Shown here: in pieces, positions 8,134 through 16,260 of the stretch
Layout: each line of letters begins with the position of its first letter
How positions within the stretch are numbered: the first letter of the stretch is position 1
From: Syntrophomonas sp.
GTDB taxonomy: Bacteria > Bacillota > Syntrophomonadia > Syntrophomonadales > Syntrophomonadaceae
Assembly (NCBI GenBank): GCA_016841425.1
Contig: JAENZE010000006.1
Coordinates: 156,207-220,206 of the forward strand
DNA length: 64,000 bases
Direction of reading: 5' to 3'
Program-made: the position numbers and the translations under genes
The notes under the pieces: generated by a model
Told to the model about the DNA's origin: nothing
The model's database searches: none
Seen by the model: only the letters and a program-made list of their open reading frames with translations

Positions 8134-9054
8134 ATGCAAAAAATGGATATAACGGTTGATAACCACAGTTTCTCAATTTCCAAGCTGGATAAAATATTCT
8201 GGCCAGAAGATAAATATACTAAAGGTGATCTTATCAAATATTATATAGAAATTTCTCCATATATAATAAAATACCTTCACAACCGCCCGGTAGTATTCAC
8301 CCGTTATCCTGATGGCATTAAGGGGAAACATTTCTATCAGAAGAACGCTCCCGCCTATCTCCCCTCCTGGATAGAAACCTTCTCCCAGTATTCTAAAGAT
8401 TCCGGACGTAATATTGAATATATTCTAGTAAAAGAAGCTGCTGTACTGGCCTGGCTGGCCAACCAGGCCTGTATCGAGATGCATCCCTGGTTATCCAGCA
8501 TAGGCTCTCTTGACTATCCTGACTTCGCAGTCATCGATCTAGACCCATCACCCGGTAATTCTTTCCAGGAAGTTATAGATATGGCCCTGCTGGTGAAAAA
8601 TGTATTCCAAGAACTGGGCTTGAGATCTTACCCCAAAACGTCGGGTTCCGAAGGACTACATATCTACCTGCCGCTGAAAAACCACTATACTTACAGCCAG
8701 GTGCGGGAGTTCGCCCGGGGGGTGGCTGCTCTTGTTGCCGAGATCAGACCAGATATAAGCACCATTGAGAGGACGGTCAGTAAAAGAGGTCCTAAAATTT
8801 ACATCGACTATCTGCAAAATGTGAAAGGGCAAACCCTGTGTTCGGCCTACAGCGTACGCCCGCGTAAAGGCGCCCCGGTATCTGCTCCATTGACCTGGGA
8901 AGAGGTAGCCCTGGTTTCTCCTACTGATTTCTGCATAAAAAATATGCTCCCCCGCGTAAAACAAGCCGGGGATCTTTTTTCTCCAGTACTGGAGGATAAA
9001 CAGGCTCTGGAGCATGCCTGCCAGAAGCTGGGCCTGCCGCAGCTGACTCAATAA
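8134..9054 (+). CDS. LigD polymerase/primase domain protein (stand-alone)
   Basis: A 306-residue member of the archaeo-eukaryotic-primase-like LigD polymerase family. The catalytic acidic pair is visible in VIDLDPSPG near residue 137, with SGSEGLHIYLPL near 172 and an N-terminal ITKPDKVFWP-like segment (SISKLDKIFWPED). It fills gaps at broken ends with ribo- or deoxynucleotides before ligation. A GGAGATGGAAG ribosome site precedes the ATG. It is the third gene of the ku-ligase-polymerase set, 46 bases after the ligase gene, and convergent with pdxT. Confidence 0.93.
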   Translation: MQKMDITVDNHSFSISKLDKIFWPEDKYTKGDLIKYYIEISPYIIKYLHNRPVVFTRYPDGIKGKHFYQKNAPAYLPSWIETFSQYSKDSGRNIEYILVKEAAVLAWLANQACIEMHPWLSSIGSLDYPDFAVIDLDPSPGNSFQEVIDMALLVKNVFQELGLRSYPKTSGSEGLHIYLPLKNHYTYSQVREFARGVAALVAEIRPDISTIERTVSKRGPKIYIDYLQNVKGQTLCSAYSVRPRKGAPVSAPLTWEEVALVSPTDFCIKNMLPRVKQAGDLFSPVLEDKQALEHACQKLGLPQLTQ

Positions 9055-9070
9055 GTTTGGTGCCTATGGT

Positions 9071-9640
9071 CTAACTAATTTTCTTGATGAAGTATTTATG
9101 AAAGCTCAAGTCCTCGGTAAGTTCAGGATGAAAGGAGGTAGCCAGTATGTTGTCCTGTTCAACAGCAACGATGTTTCCATCCAGTATCAACAGTATTTCT
9201 GCTTCCGGACCACACTTTTCAATGTAGGGAGCCCGGATAAAGGTCAGGGGAATATCATGCTCAGCAAGTTTATGTATAACGGCCGAGCTTTGAAAGCTGT
9301 CTAATTGGCTCCCGTATGCGTTACGCCGAACTGAAACATCTAAAACATCCAGGTATACCTCATCTTGACCTACTATATCTTTAGCCAGCAGGATCATACC
9401 GGCACAAGTTCCCCACACTGGCAGACCAGACTGGATCAAATCTCTGAGGGGCTCTATTATTCGGTATTCCCTAAGCATTTTGCCTATAGTGGTGCTTTCT
9501 CCCCCGGGCAAGATGAGACCATCAATCTCCGAAAGCTGCTCGGCTTTTCTAACCTCAACAACCTGTACTCCCTCAATCTTCTGCAGACATTGTATATGTT
9601 CAATAACTGACCCCTGCAGAGCCAGAACACCTATTTTCAT
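9071..9640 (-). CDS. pdxT: Pyridoxal 5'-phosphate synthase glutaminase subunit
   Basis: A 189-residue class I glutaminase. The catalytic cysteine lies in WGTCAGMILLA (about residue 79) and the His/Glu pair in SFHPELTED near the C-terminus. PdxT releases ammonia from glutamine and channels it to PdxS. The start is the ATG at 9640, four bases after the pdxS stop, giving the normal MKIGVLALQG N-terminus; the longer open frame overlaps pdxS. No strong ribosome site is visible, so coupling to pdxS translation is likely. Confidence 0.95.
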   Translation of the reverse strand: MKIGVLALQGSVIEHIQCLQKIEGVQVVEVRKAEQLSEIDGLILPGGESTTIGKMLREYRIIEPLRDLIQSGLPVWGTCAGMILLAKDIVGQDEVYLDVLDVSVRRNAYGSQLDSFQSSAVIHKLAEHDIPLTFIRAPYIEKCGPEAEILLILDGNIVAVEQDNILATSFHPELTEDLSFHKYFIKKIS

Positions 9641-9644
9641 TAGT

Positions 9645-10514
9645 TTACCAGCCCCGTTTTGCATATTGATCTTCCAGCTTATCAATTTCTATTCCTACCA
9701 TGGCTTCTCCCAGGCCTTCCGATACTTCCATGATAATATTAGGATCATTGTAGTGGGTGGTAGCTTTGACTATAGCTCGTGCCCGCTGGGCCGGATCACC
9801 AGACTTGAAGATACCAGATCCGACAAATATACCATCACAGCCCAGCTGCATCATCAAGGCTGCGTCTGCCGGAGTAGCTATCCCTCCTGCGGCGAAATTA
9901 ACTACCGGCAGTTTTTTATGTTCAGCGATATATTCCAATAAGTCAACCGGGGCTCCGATTTCCTTGGCAAAAGTCATCCGTTCCTCTGCAGGCAGGAGCT
10001 GTACCTGACGCATCTCAGACATTATTGAACGCATATGCCTTACGGCTTCTACTACATTACCGGTACCGGCCTCGCCTTTCGTTCTGATCATGGCAGCCCC
10101 TTCGCCTATTCTCCGCAGAGCTTCTCCCAGATTCCTGGCTCCACACACAAAAGGAATATCAAAGCTCCTTTTATCAATATGAAACATCTCATCTGCCGGG
10201 GTCAATACTTCACTTTCATCAATATAGTCAATACCAATGGCCTGTAATATCTGAGCTTCCACAAAGTGCCCGATTCTAACCTTGGCCATAACCGGGATGG
10301 TAACTGCCTTCTTTATTTCTTTTATCATAAGGGGATCTGACATGCGGGCTACCCCGCCCTGTTTTCGTATATCAGCCGGTACTCTCTCCAGAGCCATAAC
10401 GGCTACGGCTCCTGCCTCTTCGGCAATGAGTGCCTGCTCTACATTGGTAACATCCATTATAACCCCACCCTTAAGCATTTGGGCCAGGTTTTTATTAAGG
10501 GTATATCGATCCAT
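9645..10514 (-). CDS. pdxS: Pyridoxal 5'-phosphate synthase lyase subunit
   Basis: A 289-residue PdxS that forms PLP from ribose 5-phosphate, glyceraldehyde 3-phosphate and ammonia. The family's catalytic lysines are visible in MAKVRIGH (about residue 77) and [10 protein letters not shown] (about residue 144). It forms a dodecamer with PdxT attached. AGGAGG precedes the ATG. Repeated operator-like sites lie upstream in the gap shared with the divergent MocR-type regulator, which probably responds to PLP. Confidence 0.97.
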   Translation of the reverse strand: MDRYTLNKNLAQMLKGGVIMDVTNVEQALIAEEAGAVAVMALERVPADIRKQGGVARMSDPLMIKEIKKAVTIPVMAKVRIGHFVEAQILQAIGIDYIDESEVLTPADEMFHIDKRSFDIPFVCGARNLGEALRRIGEGAAMIRTKGEAGTGNVVEAVRHMRSIMSEMRQVQLLPAEERMTFAKEIGAPVDLLEYIAEHKKLPVVNFAAGGIATPADAALMMQLGCDGIFVGSGIFKSGDPAQRARAIVKATTHYNDPNIIMEVSEGLGEAMVGIEIDKLEDQYAKRGW

Positions 10515-10549
10515 TTTCTTGTGTCCTCCTTTAATTTAATATTACTATA

Positions 10550-10581
10550 CGATACAATTATCAGTGTACCGTTACAATTTA
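10550..10581. promoter_or_regulatory. Direct repeats in the pdxS-pdxR divergent region
   Basis: Two copies of C-GATACAATTA-like sequence start at 10550 and 10570 (the second reads CGTTACAATTT), exactly 20 bases or two helical turns apart. They lie just upstream of pdxS. MocR regulators such as PdxR commonly bind direct repeats, so these are likely binding sites; this is inferred from position and spacing. Confidence 0.55.
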
Positions 10582-10656
10582 CTCAACATGCTAAACCGAT
10601 AAACATTAGTATCACATACAGACCATGTGCTGTCAATAAGTTAAGGAGCCAGATTA

Positions 10657-12153
10657 ATGGAGATTTTTGTATCGATACAATTAAATAAACGAAGCAGCCT
10701 TCCTCTTTATCAGCAGCTCGCTCAACAAATTAAAAACCTCATATTCGAAAGTCAGCTAAAACCAGACGAAAAACTTCCCCCCATACGGAAACTAGCCGCA
10801 AGACTGGGGGTAAATAACGTAACCGTTGTTAATGCTTATCGTCAGCTCGAGCAGGACGGCCTGCTCTATTCAAAGGTAGGCAGCGGCACATATGTAAAAC
10901 CCTATCCCCCTTCCCGGGGAGCAAATGCATTAACCGTTACCCCGCCCTTCTCCGGACTGGAGTATAGTATTCCAGGGTTAAACATCATGGATCAAGGCCA
11001 GCTGCATATACCATCGGGGTCCTATAATTTTGCCAGCGCCATTCCCACTCCGGAACTTTTTCCAGTGGCAGACTTTAAACAAATATTAAATGAGGTACTG
11101 GATAGAGATGGGGGCAGTGCTTTCGCCTATCAGGAAGGCCAGGGATATTTTCCTCTGCGGGAAAGTCTTTCCAGGTACCTGAAGGATAATGGAATTGGTG
11201 CTGATGAAAGCAGTATCCAGGTTATATCAGGAGCCCAGCAGGGTATCGATATTATTGCTAAGTCCTTACTAAAACCAGGAGATTTTGTTATTACCGAAAA
11301 TCCTACTTATACCGGAGCCATCGCTGCTTTCAAATCCAGAGGGGCTCGCATTGTACCTGCAGTCTTAAAGGAAGATGGTATTTCAATCGAGTATTTACAG
11401 GATGTTATAGAAAAATATAGACCCCGGCTGATGTATATTATACCTAACTTTCAAACTCCAACCGGTATATGTTACAGTGAAGAAAAGAAGAAAGCTCTGC
11501 TGAAATTATGTCAGGCCTATAACATTATTATTATCGAAGATGATTCATTCACGGATTTATCTTATTATACCCAACGCTTGCCCATTAAAATAATGGCCGG
11601 AGCTGATAAGGTAATATTTATAAAAAGCTTTTCCAAAATACTTATGCCTGGCTTGAGACTGGCATTCTTGCTGGCTCCAAACAATGTCATTCCTGGCCTG
11701 CTCAAAGCCAAGCATTCTTCAGATATATCCACTCCTGGCTTGATACAGCGCGCATTTGACCTTTATTTGAGAAAGGGTCTATGGGAAAAACACCTGGAGT
11801 ATATGAAGGAAAAATACCAGCAGAGATACCATGTTATGCTAGAAGCAATGACAAATTATCTGCCTCCAGAGATTACTTACAGTAAATCCGGCGGGGGTCT
11901 AAGTTTCTGGCTAAAACTGCCTGCTGGCGGTTCATCCAATCATTTTTATACCCGCTGTCTGGAAAAGAAGGTTATCATCAGCCCAGGCAGCCTCTTTTCA
12001 GCTTCTGATGAGCGGGATAGCGAATATTTCCGACTCAGTTTTGCCGGGCTGTACCCAGATGAAATAGTAAAAGGAATACAGGCACTTAGCGAAGCTTACG
12101 AGTACAGACAAAACCAACTTCTTGCCAGGAACAGCTATTCCCCCTTGCTATAA
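10657..12153 (+). CDS. pdxR: MocR-family regulator, PdxR-like (GntR HTH + aminotransferase domain)
   Basis: A 498-residue MocR protein. A GntR winged helix covers residues about 12-80 (LPLYQQLAQQIKN, PPIRKLAARLGVN), then a linker, then a fold-type I aminotransferase-like domain from about 125. The PLP-binding lysine sits in SFSKILMPGLRLA (about residue 329), with EDDSFTDLSY upstream. PdxR proteins activate pdxST when PLP is low and bind PLP in the C-domain. The divergent position next to pdxST supports this, although MocR proteins also control other genes. AAGGAG precedes the ATG. Confidence 0.88.
   Translation: MEIFVSIQLNKRSSLPLYQQLAQQIKNLIFESQLKPDEKLPPIRKLAARLGVNNVTVVNAYRQLEQDGLLYSKVGSGTYVKPYPPSRGANALTVTPPFSGLEYSIPGLNIMDQGQLHIPSGSYNFASAIPTPELFPVADFKQILNEVLDRDGGSAFAYQEGQGYFPLRESLSRYLKDNGIGADESSIQVISGAQQGIDIIAKSLLKPGDFVITENPTYTGAIAAFKSRGARIVPAVLKEDGISIEYLQDVIEKYRPRLMYIIPNFQTPTGICYSEEKKKALLKLCQAYNIIIIEDDSFTDLSYYTQRLPIKIMAGADKVIFIKSFSKILMPGLRLAFLLAPNNVIPGLLKAKHSSDISTPGLIQRAFDLYLRKGLWEKHLEYMKEKYQQRYHVMLEAMTNYLPPEITYSKSGGGLSFWLKLPAGGSSNHFYTRCLEKKVIISPGSLFSASDERDSEYFRLSFAGLYPDEIVKGIQALSEAYEYRQNQLLARNSYSPLL
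10667..10683. promoter_or_regulatory. Palindromic operator-like site inside the start of pdxR
   Basis: A perfect 14-bp palindrome TTGTATCGATACAA (10667-10680) continues into TTA, giving a third copy of GATACAATTA at 10674-10683. It overlaps codons 4-9 of the regulator gene, which suits autorepression by a bound regulator. The functional role is inferred. Confidence 0.5.
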
Positions 12154-12182
12154 GATGACAATGGTGGTCCCACTGTCATCTT
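12152..12182. terminator. Hairpin at the end of pdxR
   Basis: A perfect 9-bp inverted repeat (AAGATGACA 12152-12160 with TGTCATCTT 12174-12182) overlaps the pdxR stop codon. There is no T-tract after it on the plus strand, so it may act only as an mRNA-end hairpin. Confidence 0.45.
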
Positions 12183-12228
12183 GGGTATAATATATGATAG
12201 GCCATATCAAATTAAGGAGTGAAGTGCA

Positions 12229-12750
12229 ATGAAATTCTCCAACGAATACTTCTGGGGTGTTTTACTGGTGGCACTAGGGTTAATAATCATCCTAAAAAAT
12301 TATTTCCATATAAACATACCCGTGGTTAGAACTTTTTTTGCATGTATTTTCATCTATATCGGGATTATGATGTTATTTGGTGGTTTTGCCAGCAAATCTA
12401 ACGATATGATGCTATTTGACGAAGGAAATATTGAAATAACAGAGTCCTCTCCTGAATATAGCATTTTGTTTTCGATGGGAACAGTCGATTTAACGAATCT
12501 CAAAACAGATACTAATGCAAAGGAAATTAAAATTAACGTTATTTTTGGAAGCGGAGAAGTTAAGTTAAGTCCAAAATCACCGGTTATTTTAAAAGTTAAT
12601 TCCGCCTTTGCCAGCAGTTCTTTTCCAGATGGCAGCTCTTTGGTCTTTGGAGATTACACTTACAGAGCCGGTAACTCTTCTGGAAATAATCCTGTGACAG
12701 TTGAAGTATCAGCAGTTTTCAGCAGGCTAAAGGTTAGCGAGATTCCATAA
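12229..12750 (+). CDS. LiaF/DUF5668-like membrane protein
   Basis: 173 residues. Two N-terminal membrane helices (about residues 9-24 and 34-51, the second with a GxMxLFGG turn) precede a beta-rich C-terminal domain (about 70-173) like the toastrack/DUF2154 domain of LiaF. LiaF-type proteins modulate cell-envelope stress two-component systems, but no kinase or regulator gene is adjacent here. AAGGAGTG precedes the ATG. It stands alone after pdxR, with a TATAAT-like box at 12186. The architecture is clear; the function is only suggested. Confidence 0.7.
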   Translation: MKFSNEYFWGVLLVALGLIIILKNYFHINIPVVRTFFACIFIYIGIMMLFGGFASKSNDMMLFDEGNIEITESSPEYSILFSMGTVDLTNLKTDTNAKEIKINVIFGSGEVKLSPKSPVILKVNSAFASSSFPDGSSLVFGDYTYRAGNSSGNNPVTVEVSAVFSRLKVSEIP

Positions 12751-12858
12751 TTCAAGCTTTACTCTGCTATAGATATACAGTCTTTTTTCCTATCCTCTTG
12801 TCATTACTAATTTAAGAATTGCTAATTCCTTACCAGATTGATCCTTCGCCAAGCATAT

Positions 12859-13335
12859 CTATTGCTTGATATCAGTGTCTAGATTTAATTCCAAGTACAG
12901 AGCCCCTGGAAGAGGATTATATCTGTAGGGTGCTATATACTTAAAACCAAGCGCCTCATACAAATGAACAGCTTCTTTCATAGATATCAGAGTATCCAAT
13001 CGCATACACTTATACCCCATCCTTCTGCCTTCATTAATAATTTCTAAAGTCAGTTTCTTGCCTATGCCTTTATCCCTGAAAGCGGGCCTTACATAGAGCC
13101 TTTTCATCTCACATATATCAGAGTCGATTTGCTTTAAGCCTGCACACCCTGCAGCCTGGCCTTTCCACTCGTATAACAATAAGACTCCGCCCGGTCCGGA
13201 ATACTCACCTGGCAGACCTGCCAGTTCTTCATTGAAACCCTGAAATCACAGGCTGAAAGGAAGGGATTCCTCATATTCCATAAATAATCCCCTGATGGAT
13301 TCTATGTACTGCTCCCTCTCAACTTTGACAATCAT
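12859..13335 (-). CDS. GNAT acetyltransferase with an in-frame TGA at codon 30 (nonsense or Sec)
   Basis: One frame from the ATG at 13335 to 12859 gives 158 residues typical of a complete GNAT N-acetyltransferase, interrupted only by TGA at 13246-13248. Residues before it include EYEESLPFSL, and FQGFNEELAGLPGEY follows; this joins smoothly into the family N-terminus, where I expect an ordinary residue, possibly Cys, at the TGA. The acetyl-CoA loop RDKGIGKKL lies near residue 88. GGGGAAGTG precedes the ATG by a normal distance. Either one point mutation inactivated the gene, or UGA is decoded as selenocysteine; a hairpin at 13209-13224 resembles a bacterial SECIS core. A shorter product could also start at 13179. 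Confidence 0.75.
13209..13224 (-). other. SECIS-like hairpin downstream of the in-frame TGA
   Basis: On the minus strand, CTGGCA-GGTC-TGCCAG forms a 6-bp stem with loop GGTC, starting 21 bases after the TGA at codon 30 of the GNAT gene. The core GCAGGTCTGC equals, from memory, the apical part of the E. coli fdhF SECIS. The same bases encode the conserved LAGLPG segment, so a coincidence driven by protein sequence is possible. Confidence 0.35.
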
Positions 13336-13429
13336 AATTTTCACTTCCCCAATTTTTTTCTTTAACTGCTGTTGGCAGCATTTTTCTCCTGTCTGTAAGC
13401 CACATATGTTCCCTGTAAATGAATCGCCT

Positions 13430-13885
13430 TTATCCCTCTGCGCTAACCTTAAGCTTCCATCCCCAAGAAACTATTTTATTAAGTATTATGAAGATTATTA
13501 AAAACCAGACCACGATTACCATTAGCCCTGCAGTCCAGCACACCGGCTTCTCATGCCCCATACTATTCTCGGCTTCCAGTCTGCATTCTTCTATTATATG
13601 AGCCGGTATAATTCTCAATGCCAGCCAGATGCCCAGCGGTATCAGAACCAGGTCATCAAAGTAACCCAATACCGGAATAAAATCAGGTATTAAATCTATT
13701 GGACTCAAAGCATATGCCACAACTATAATGATAAGTACTTTCGGCAGCAGGGGTGTGTCATGCCTTTTCGATGCCAGCCCCAAAACCCGGATTTCTTTTT
13801 TCAGGCTTTTTGCTTTTGCTTTAACGGCTTCAAAACTTCCCACGTCATTTCTCCATATAACAATATTATATAATCTTGAATGCAT
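13430..13885 (-). CDS. YkvA family (DUF1232) membrane protein
   Basis: 151 residues. The DUF1232 core ALSPIDLIPDFIPVLGYFDD covers about residues 63-82, followed by a hydrophobic segment, and a second membrane helix lies at about 120-138. YkvA proteins are small inner-membrane proteins of unknown function. No convincing ribosome site precedes the ATG at 13885; TTG and GTG codons a few residues further in are alternatives. The last codons (LKVSAEG) are encoded inside a sequence that recurs at 24138, so the C-terminal end may have been supplied by a repeat. Confidence 0.8.
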   Translation of the reverse strand: MHSRLYNIVIWRNDVGSFEAVKAKAKSLKKEIRVLGLASKRHDTPLLPKVLIIIVVAYALSPIDLIPDFIPVLGYFDDLVLIPLGIWLALRIIPAHIIEECRLEAENSMGHEKPVCWTAGLMVIVVWFLIIFIILNKIVSWGWKLKVSAEG

Positions 13886-13916
13886 GTTTTAATAATATCA
13901 CAGGGAAACGTAACAG

Positions 13917-13954
13917 TGGGGACAGTTCCCCCTTTAAGGTTGGAACTATCCCCA
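13917..13954. repeat. GGGGACAGTTCC hairpin repeat
   Basis: Arms of 13 bases (13917-13929 with 13942-13954, one mismatch) carry a GGGGACAGTTCC core and are followed by TTTTC. The core resembles the GGGGACGTTC and GGGGACGGTTC hairpins at 16261, 17056, 48906 and 52017, so it probably belongs to the same REP-like family. It could also act as a terminator. Confidence 0.6.
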
Positions 13955-13968
13955 TTTTCATTAAATAA

Positions 13969-13998
13969 GGGACAAGGTACGACCTGTAACCTTGTCCC
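13969..13998. repeat. Perfect 10-bp inverted repeat GGGACAAGGT
   Basis: GGGACAAGGT at 13969-13978 pairs with ACCTTGTCCC at 13989-13998 around a 10-base loop. It lies 14 bases after another G-rich hairpin. A short A-tract follows, which would serve as a T-tract for minus-strand transcripts only upstream, so termination is unlikely. Confidence 0.55.
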
Positions 13999-14004
13999 AT
14001 AAAA

Positions 14005-14169
14005 AAGATGTAAAATTGCCTTTAGCTCAACCGGATATACAAGAATGTTACCTATACATCAGATCTTCTCATCGACCAGTGCAGAAGTTTACCCCCTCTG
14101 CATTAACCTCAAGTCGAATCTTATACACCTGTGGCATATGAGATTCTTAGCTCGGCAATTCTACATCTT
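14005..14169. repeat. Possible miniature element with about 16-bp inverted ends
   Basis: AAGATGTAAAATTGCC at the left (from 14005) and its complement with one mismatch at the right (ending 14169) bound 165 bases that code for nothing visible. The inside contains CCCTCTGCATTAACCTCAAG, similar to the repeat at 13419 and 24138. No transposase is nearby and target duplications are not evident. Confidence 0.4.
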
Positions 14170-14383
14170 AGTCTTATTATCACCATAAAAATGAAAATTA
14201 TTAATTCCTTTTTATGTTTATTGCAGATCGATCCAAAATGGAATTCATAATTCAATACAGTTATTGCTGGTGGGCATTGGTACAACATGTTATTAGAAAG
14301 TGATCCAGCTTTCCCTTATTAGAAAGAGATCTCTTTTGTTGGCTGAAATTGGGCAGGGGTGTTTTAGGCATTGTCTTTTATGT

Positions 14384-15490
14384 TCATTGGCTGGTTACCA
14401 GCCTGCTTGCTCTTCGTTCTGCCAATAAAAGGTCTACCATTCTACCGTAACTGTTTATCCCTTCTTGCTGGTTATTAAATTTTAGATAAACGTTATTGAC
14501 CTGAGCAGATACCCTCAAAACAGGCCCCTGAAATTGCTGCCAGAATTCTCGTATTGCTGCCAAATCCCTTGTAACCCCCTCCGAATATTCCTGCTTCAAT
14601 TTCTGGTATTTATCATAGTCATAACCTGACAGGGCATTCATGGAATTAATAAGTGCCAGGAGAGTGCCGGAATACTTAAAGTTAGGATCGGGGTGCTGAA
14701 GGCACGAAAGGTAGGCAATATAATTTGCTTCATCTTCTCGCGCAAATCCCCGTTGATGAGCCATTTCATGACATACGGCAGCGGGAAAAAGAGGAATGGG
14801 GACTTCCATATTAACGTTGGCTTCCCCGGTAAAAGGAAAGTATATTCCCGATATTCCTAAGATAGACATTACTCTTGATAACATAACAGGTTTGGGTCTG
14901 CCGTATCTGCCTCCCAGTTCAGAATATACGGACCCTGCCATGGCATATCCCTTCCAGGCCTGGTCAAGCACTTCTTTTTTGTATGTTATGCCTAATAATT
15001 GGGCATCGTCCTGCGCAGCCTGCATTTCATTGGCCTGCCCGATTAACTCTATGCATAGCAGCTCAAGTTCCTCCCCGCATATCTCTGTTGTATCCAGACC
15101 AGCCAGATCAGCAAATGGCAGGCGGTAATAATTGATACCCCACATAAGCAAAAAGGTGAAATAGCCTACGCTTACTACTACCAGCAGCATCACTGCTGTT
15201 CTTGCAAGAGAAGTGCCGGGGGAGGATTTTCTAAGCAGATTTACTAGATACTTGACTGCACTGTAAACGAATGCCAGCAGTATAATCTGTACCAGTAATT
15301 CTGCTATGGAAATTGGCACCAACCCGATGATTCTGCTTAAAGCCGAAGCAAATAGTCTGTAGAACCCATTGGAATACAATTTCTCTACCGTCTCCGGCAT
15401 GTGATAAAAAAGCCCGGTTAACAATACACCCCCGGGCAGCAGTAGAATCAGAAATATCTGCTTTTTAGATATAATTGCCACTACTCTCAA
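14384..15490 (-). CDS. DUF3810 family membrane protein with HExxH metalloprotease motif
   Basis: 368 residues. Three membrane segments lie near residues 10-28, 48-75 and 98-118, followed by a large domain with CHEMAHQRGF (about residue 240), a zincin-type HExxH motif, and downstream EDEANYIAY, which fits a glutamate ligand. DUF3810 proteins are predicted membrane metallopeptidases with unknown substrates. The start is TTG at 15490; the ribosome site is weak (AGGT). It is transcribed alone on the minus strand. Confidence 0.85.
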   Translation of the reverse strand: MRVVAIISKKQIFLILLLPGGVLLTGLFYHMPETVEKLYSNGFYRLFASALSRIIGLVPISIAELLVQIILLAFVYSAVKYLVNLLRKSSPGTSLARTAVMLLVVVSVGYFTFLLMWGINYYRLPFADLAGLDTTEICGEELELLCIELIGQANEMQAAQDDAQLLGITYKKEVLDQAWKGYAMAGSVYSELGGRYGRPKPVMLSRVMSILGISGIYFPFTGEANVNMEVPIPLFPAAVCHEMAHQRGFAREDEANYIAYLSCLQHPDPNFKYSGTLLALINSMNALSGYDYDKYQKLKQEYSEGVTRDLAAIREFWQQFQGPVLRVSAQVNNVYLKFNNQQEGINSYGRMVDLLLAERRASRLVTSQ

Positions 15491-15599
15491 CTCACTTTTA
15501 CCTGCGGGACAAATAGCCGGTTTACCAGCCTGCTCCTATAGCGAAGGATTAATAGTCGCTCTTTCCTTCCATCCAACTTTGGTGGATGAATAACTTTAA

Positions 15600-16193
15600 T
15601 TATGCTGACTCAGATTTATTTTTCTGATAATTATACGGTTTGGCTGCTTTTTCCAGGCCCTGCATCCATAGTTCAACCAGTTGTACTCCACTAATCAGCA
15701 TTATATCAAGTCCTTCAGCATATTTCCGGGCATGAGGGGTAAAATCACTGGTTGTTATTACATATCCTCCTTTGGCATTCTGTTTAGTTATCTGGGAATG
15801 GATCACCGCAATCGGTTCGTAAGACACAAAATGATCTGGGGCATAACATTTTACCTGTCCCAGATATTTACCAGCCCGGTGATCATGCTCAATATCAATG
15901 CCATAATCGCCCGATCCTCCTGTTACAAAAGCCTGCCCGCCATAATAATTGACCATTACCCGGGCTACAAAGTTTTCAAAATCCATGGGATTTTCTCTTT
16001 TTTTCTCTTTGCCTTCTTCCTGTTTGAAACGCTCATACAACCCCACTGCCATAGTTTGATACATATCATGGCTGGTCTGCAGAATATCCAGTTTAATCTT
16101 CCTTAAATGCCGGTATTCCTGGCGGTACTTTATTAAGAAGTATAATACCGCAGTAATCCCGATCAACAACAACCCGGTTAGGCTAAGGTTCAT
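15600..16193 (-). CDS. Membrane-anchored Mrr-type restriction endonuclease domain protein
   Basis: 197 residues. One N-terminal membrane helix (about residues 5-21) is followed by a charged helical linker and an Mrr_cat PD-(D/E)xK nuclease domain from about 68: FENFVARVM, then GDYGIDIE (catalytic Asp) and GQVKCY (Glu/Gln-x-Lys). Mrr domains cut modified or foreign DNA; membrane-anchored versions occur widely in Firmicutes and their role is not settled. No methylase or partner gene is adjacent, so a solitary defence or DNA-turnover function is possible. Confidence 0.83.
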   Translation of the reverse strand: MNLSLTGLLLIGITAVLYFLIKYRQEYRHLRKIKLDILQTSHDMYQTMAVGLYERFKQEEGKEKKRENPMDFENFVARVMVNYYGGQAFVTGGSGDYGIDIEHDHRAGKYLGQVKCYAPDHFVSYEPIAVIHSQITKQNAKGGYVITTSDFTPHARKYAEGLDIMLISGVQLVELWMQGLEKAAKPYNYQKNKSESA

Positions 16194-16260
16194 TGGTTTC
16201 TTCCACCCCTTCTCATCATCTCCTTATTTAATATCTGCAATTACTGACATATTAAACCGG

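Larger units (their letters stand above)
13886..14383. other. Intergenic stretch rich in hairpins and repeats
   Basis: About 500 bases without a supported gene. It holds two strong hairpins (13917-13954 and 13969-13998) and a possible miniature element with inverted ends (14005-14169). The rest, 14170-14383, shows nothing I can assign. Confidence 0.7.
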
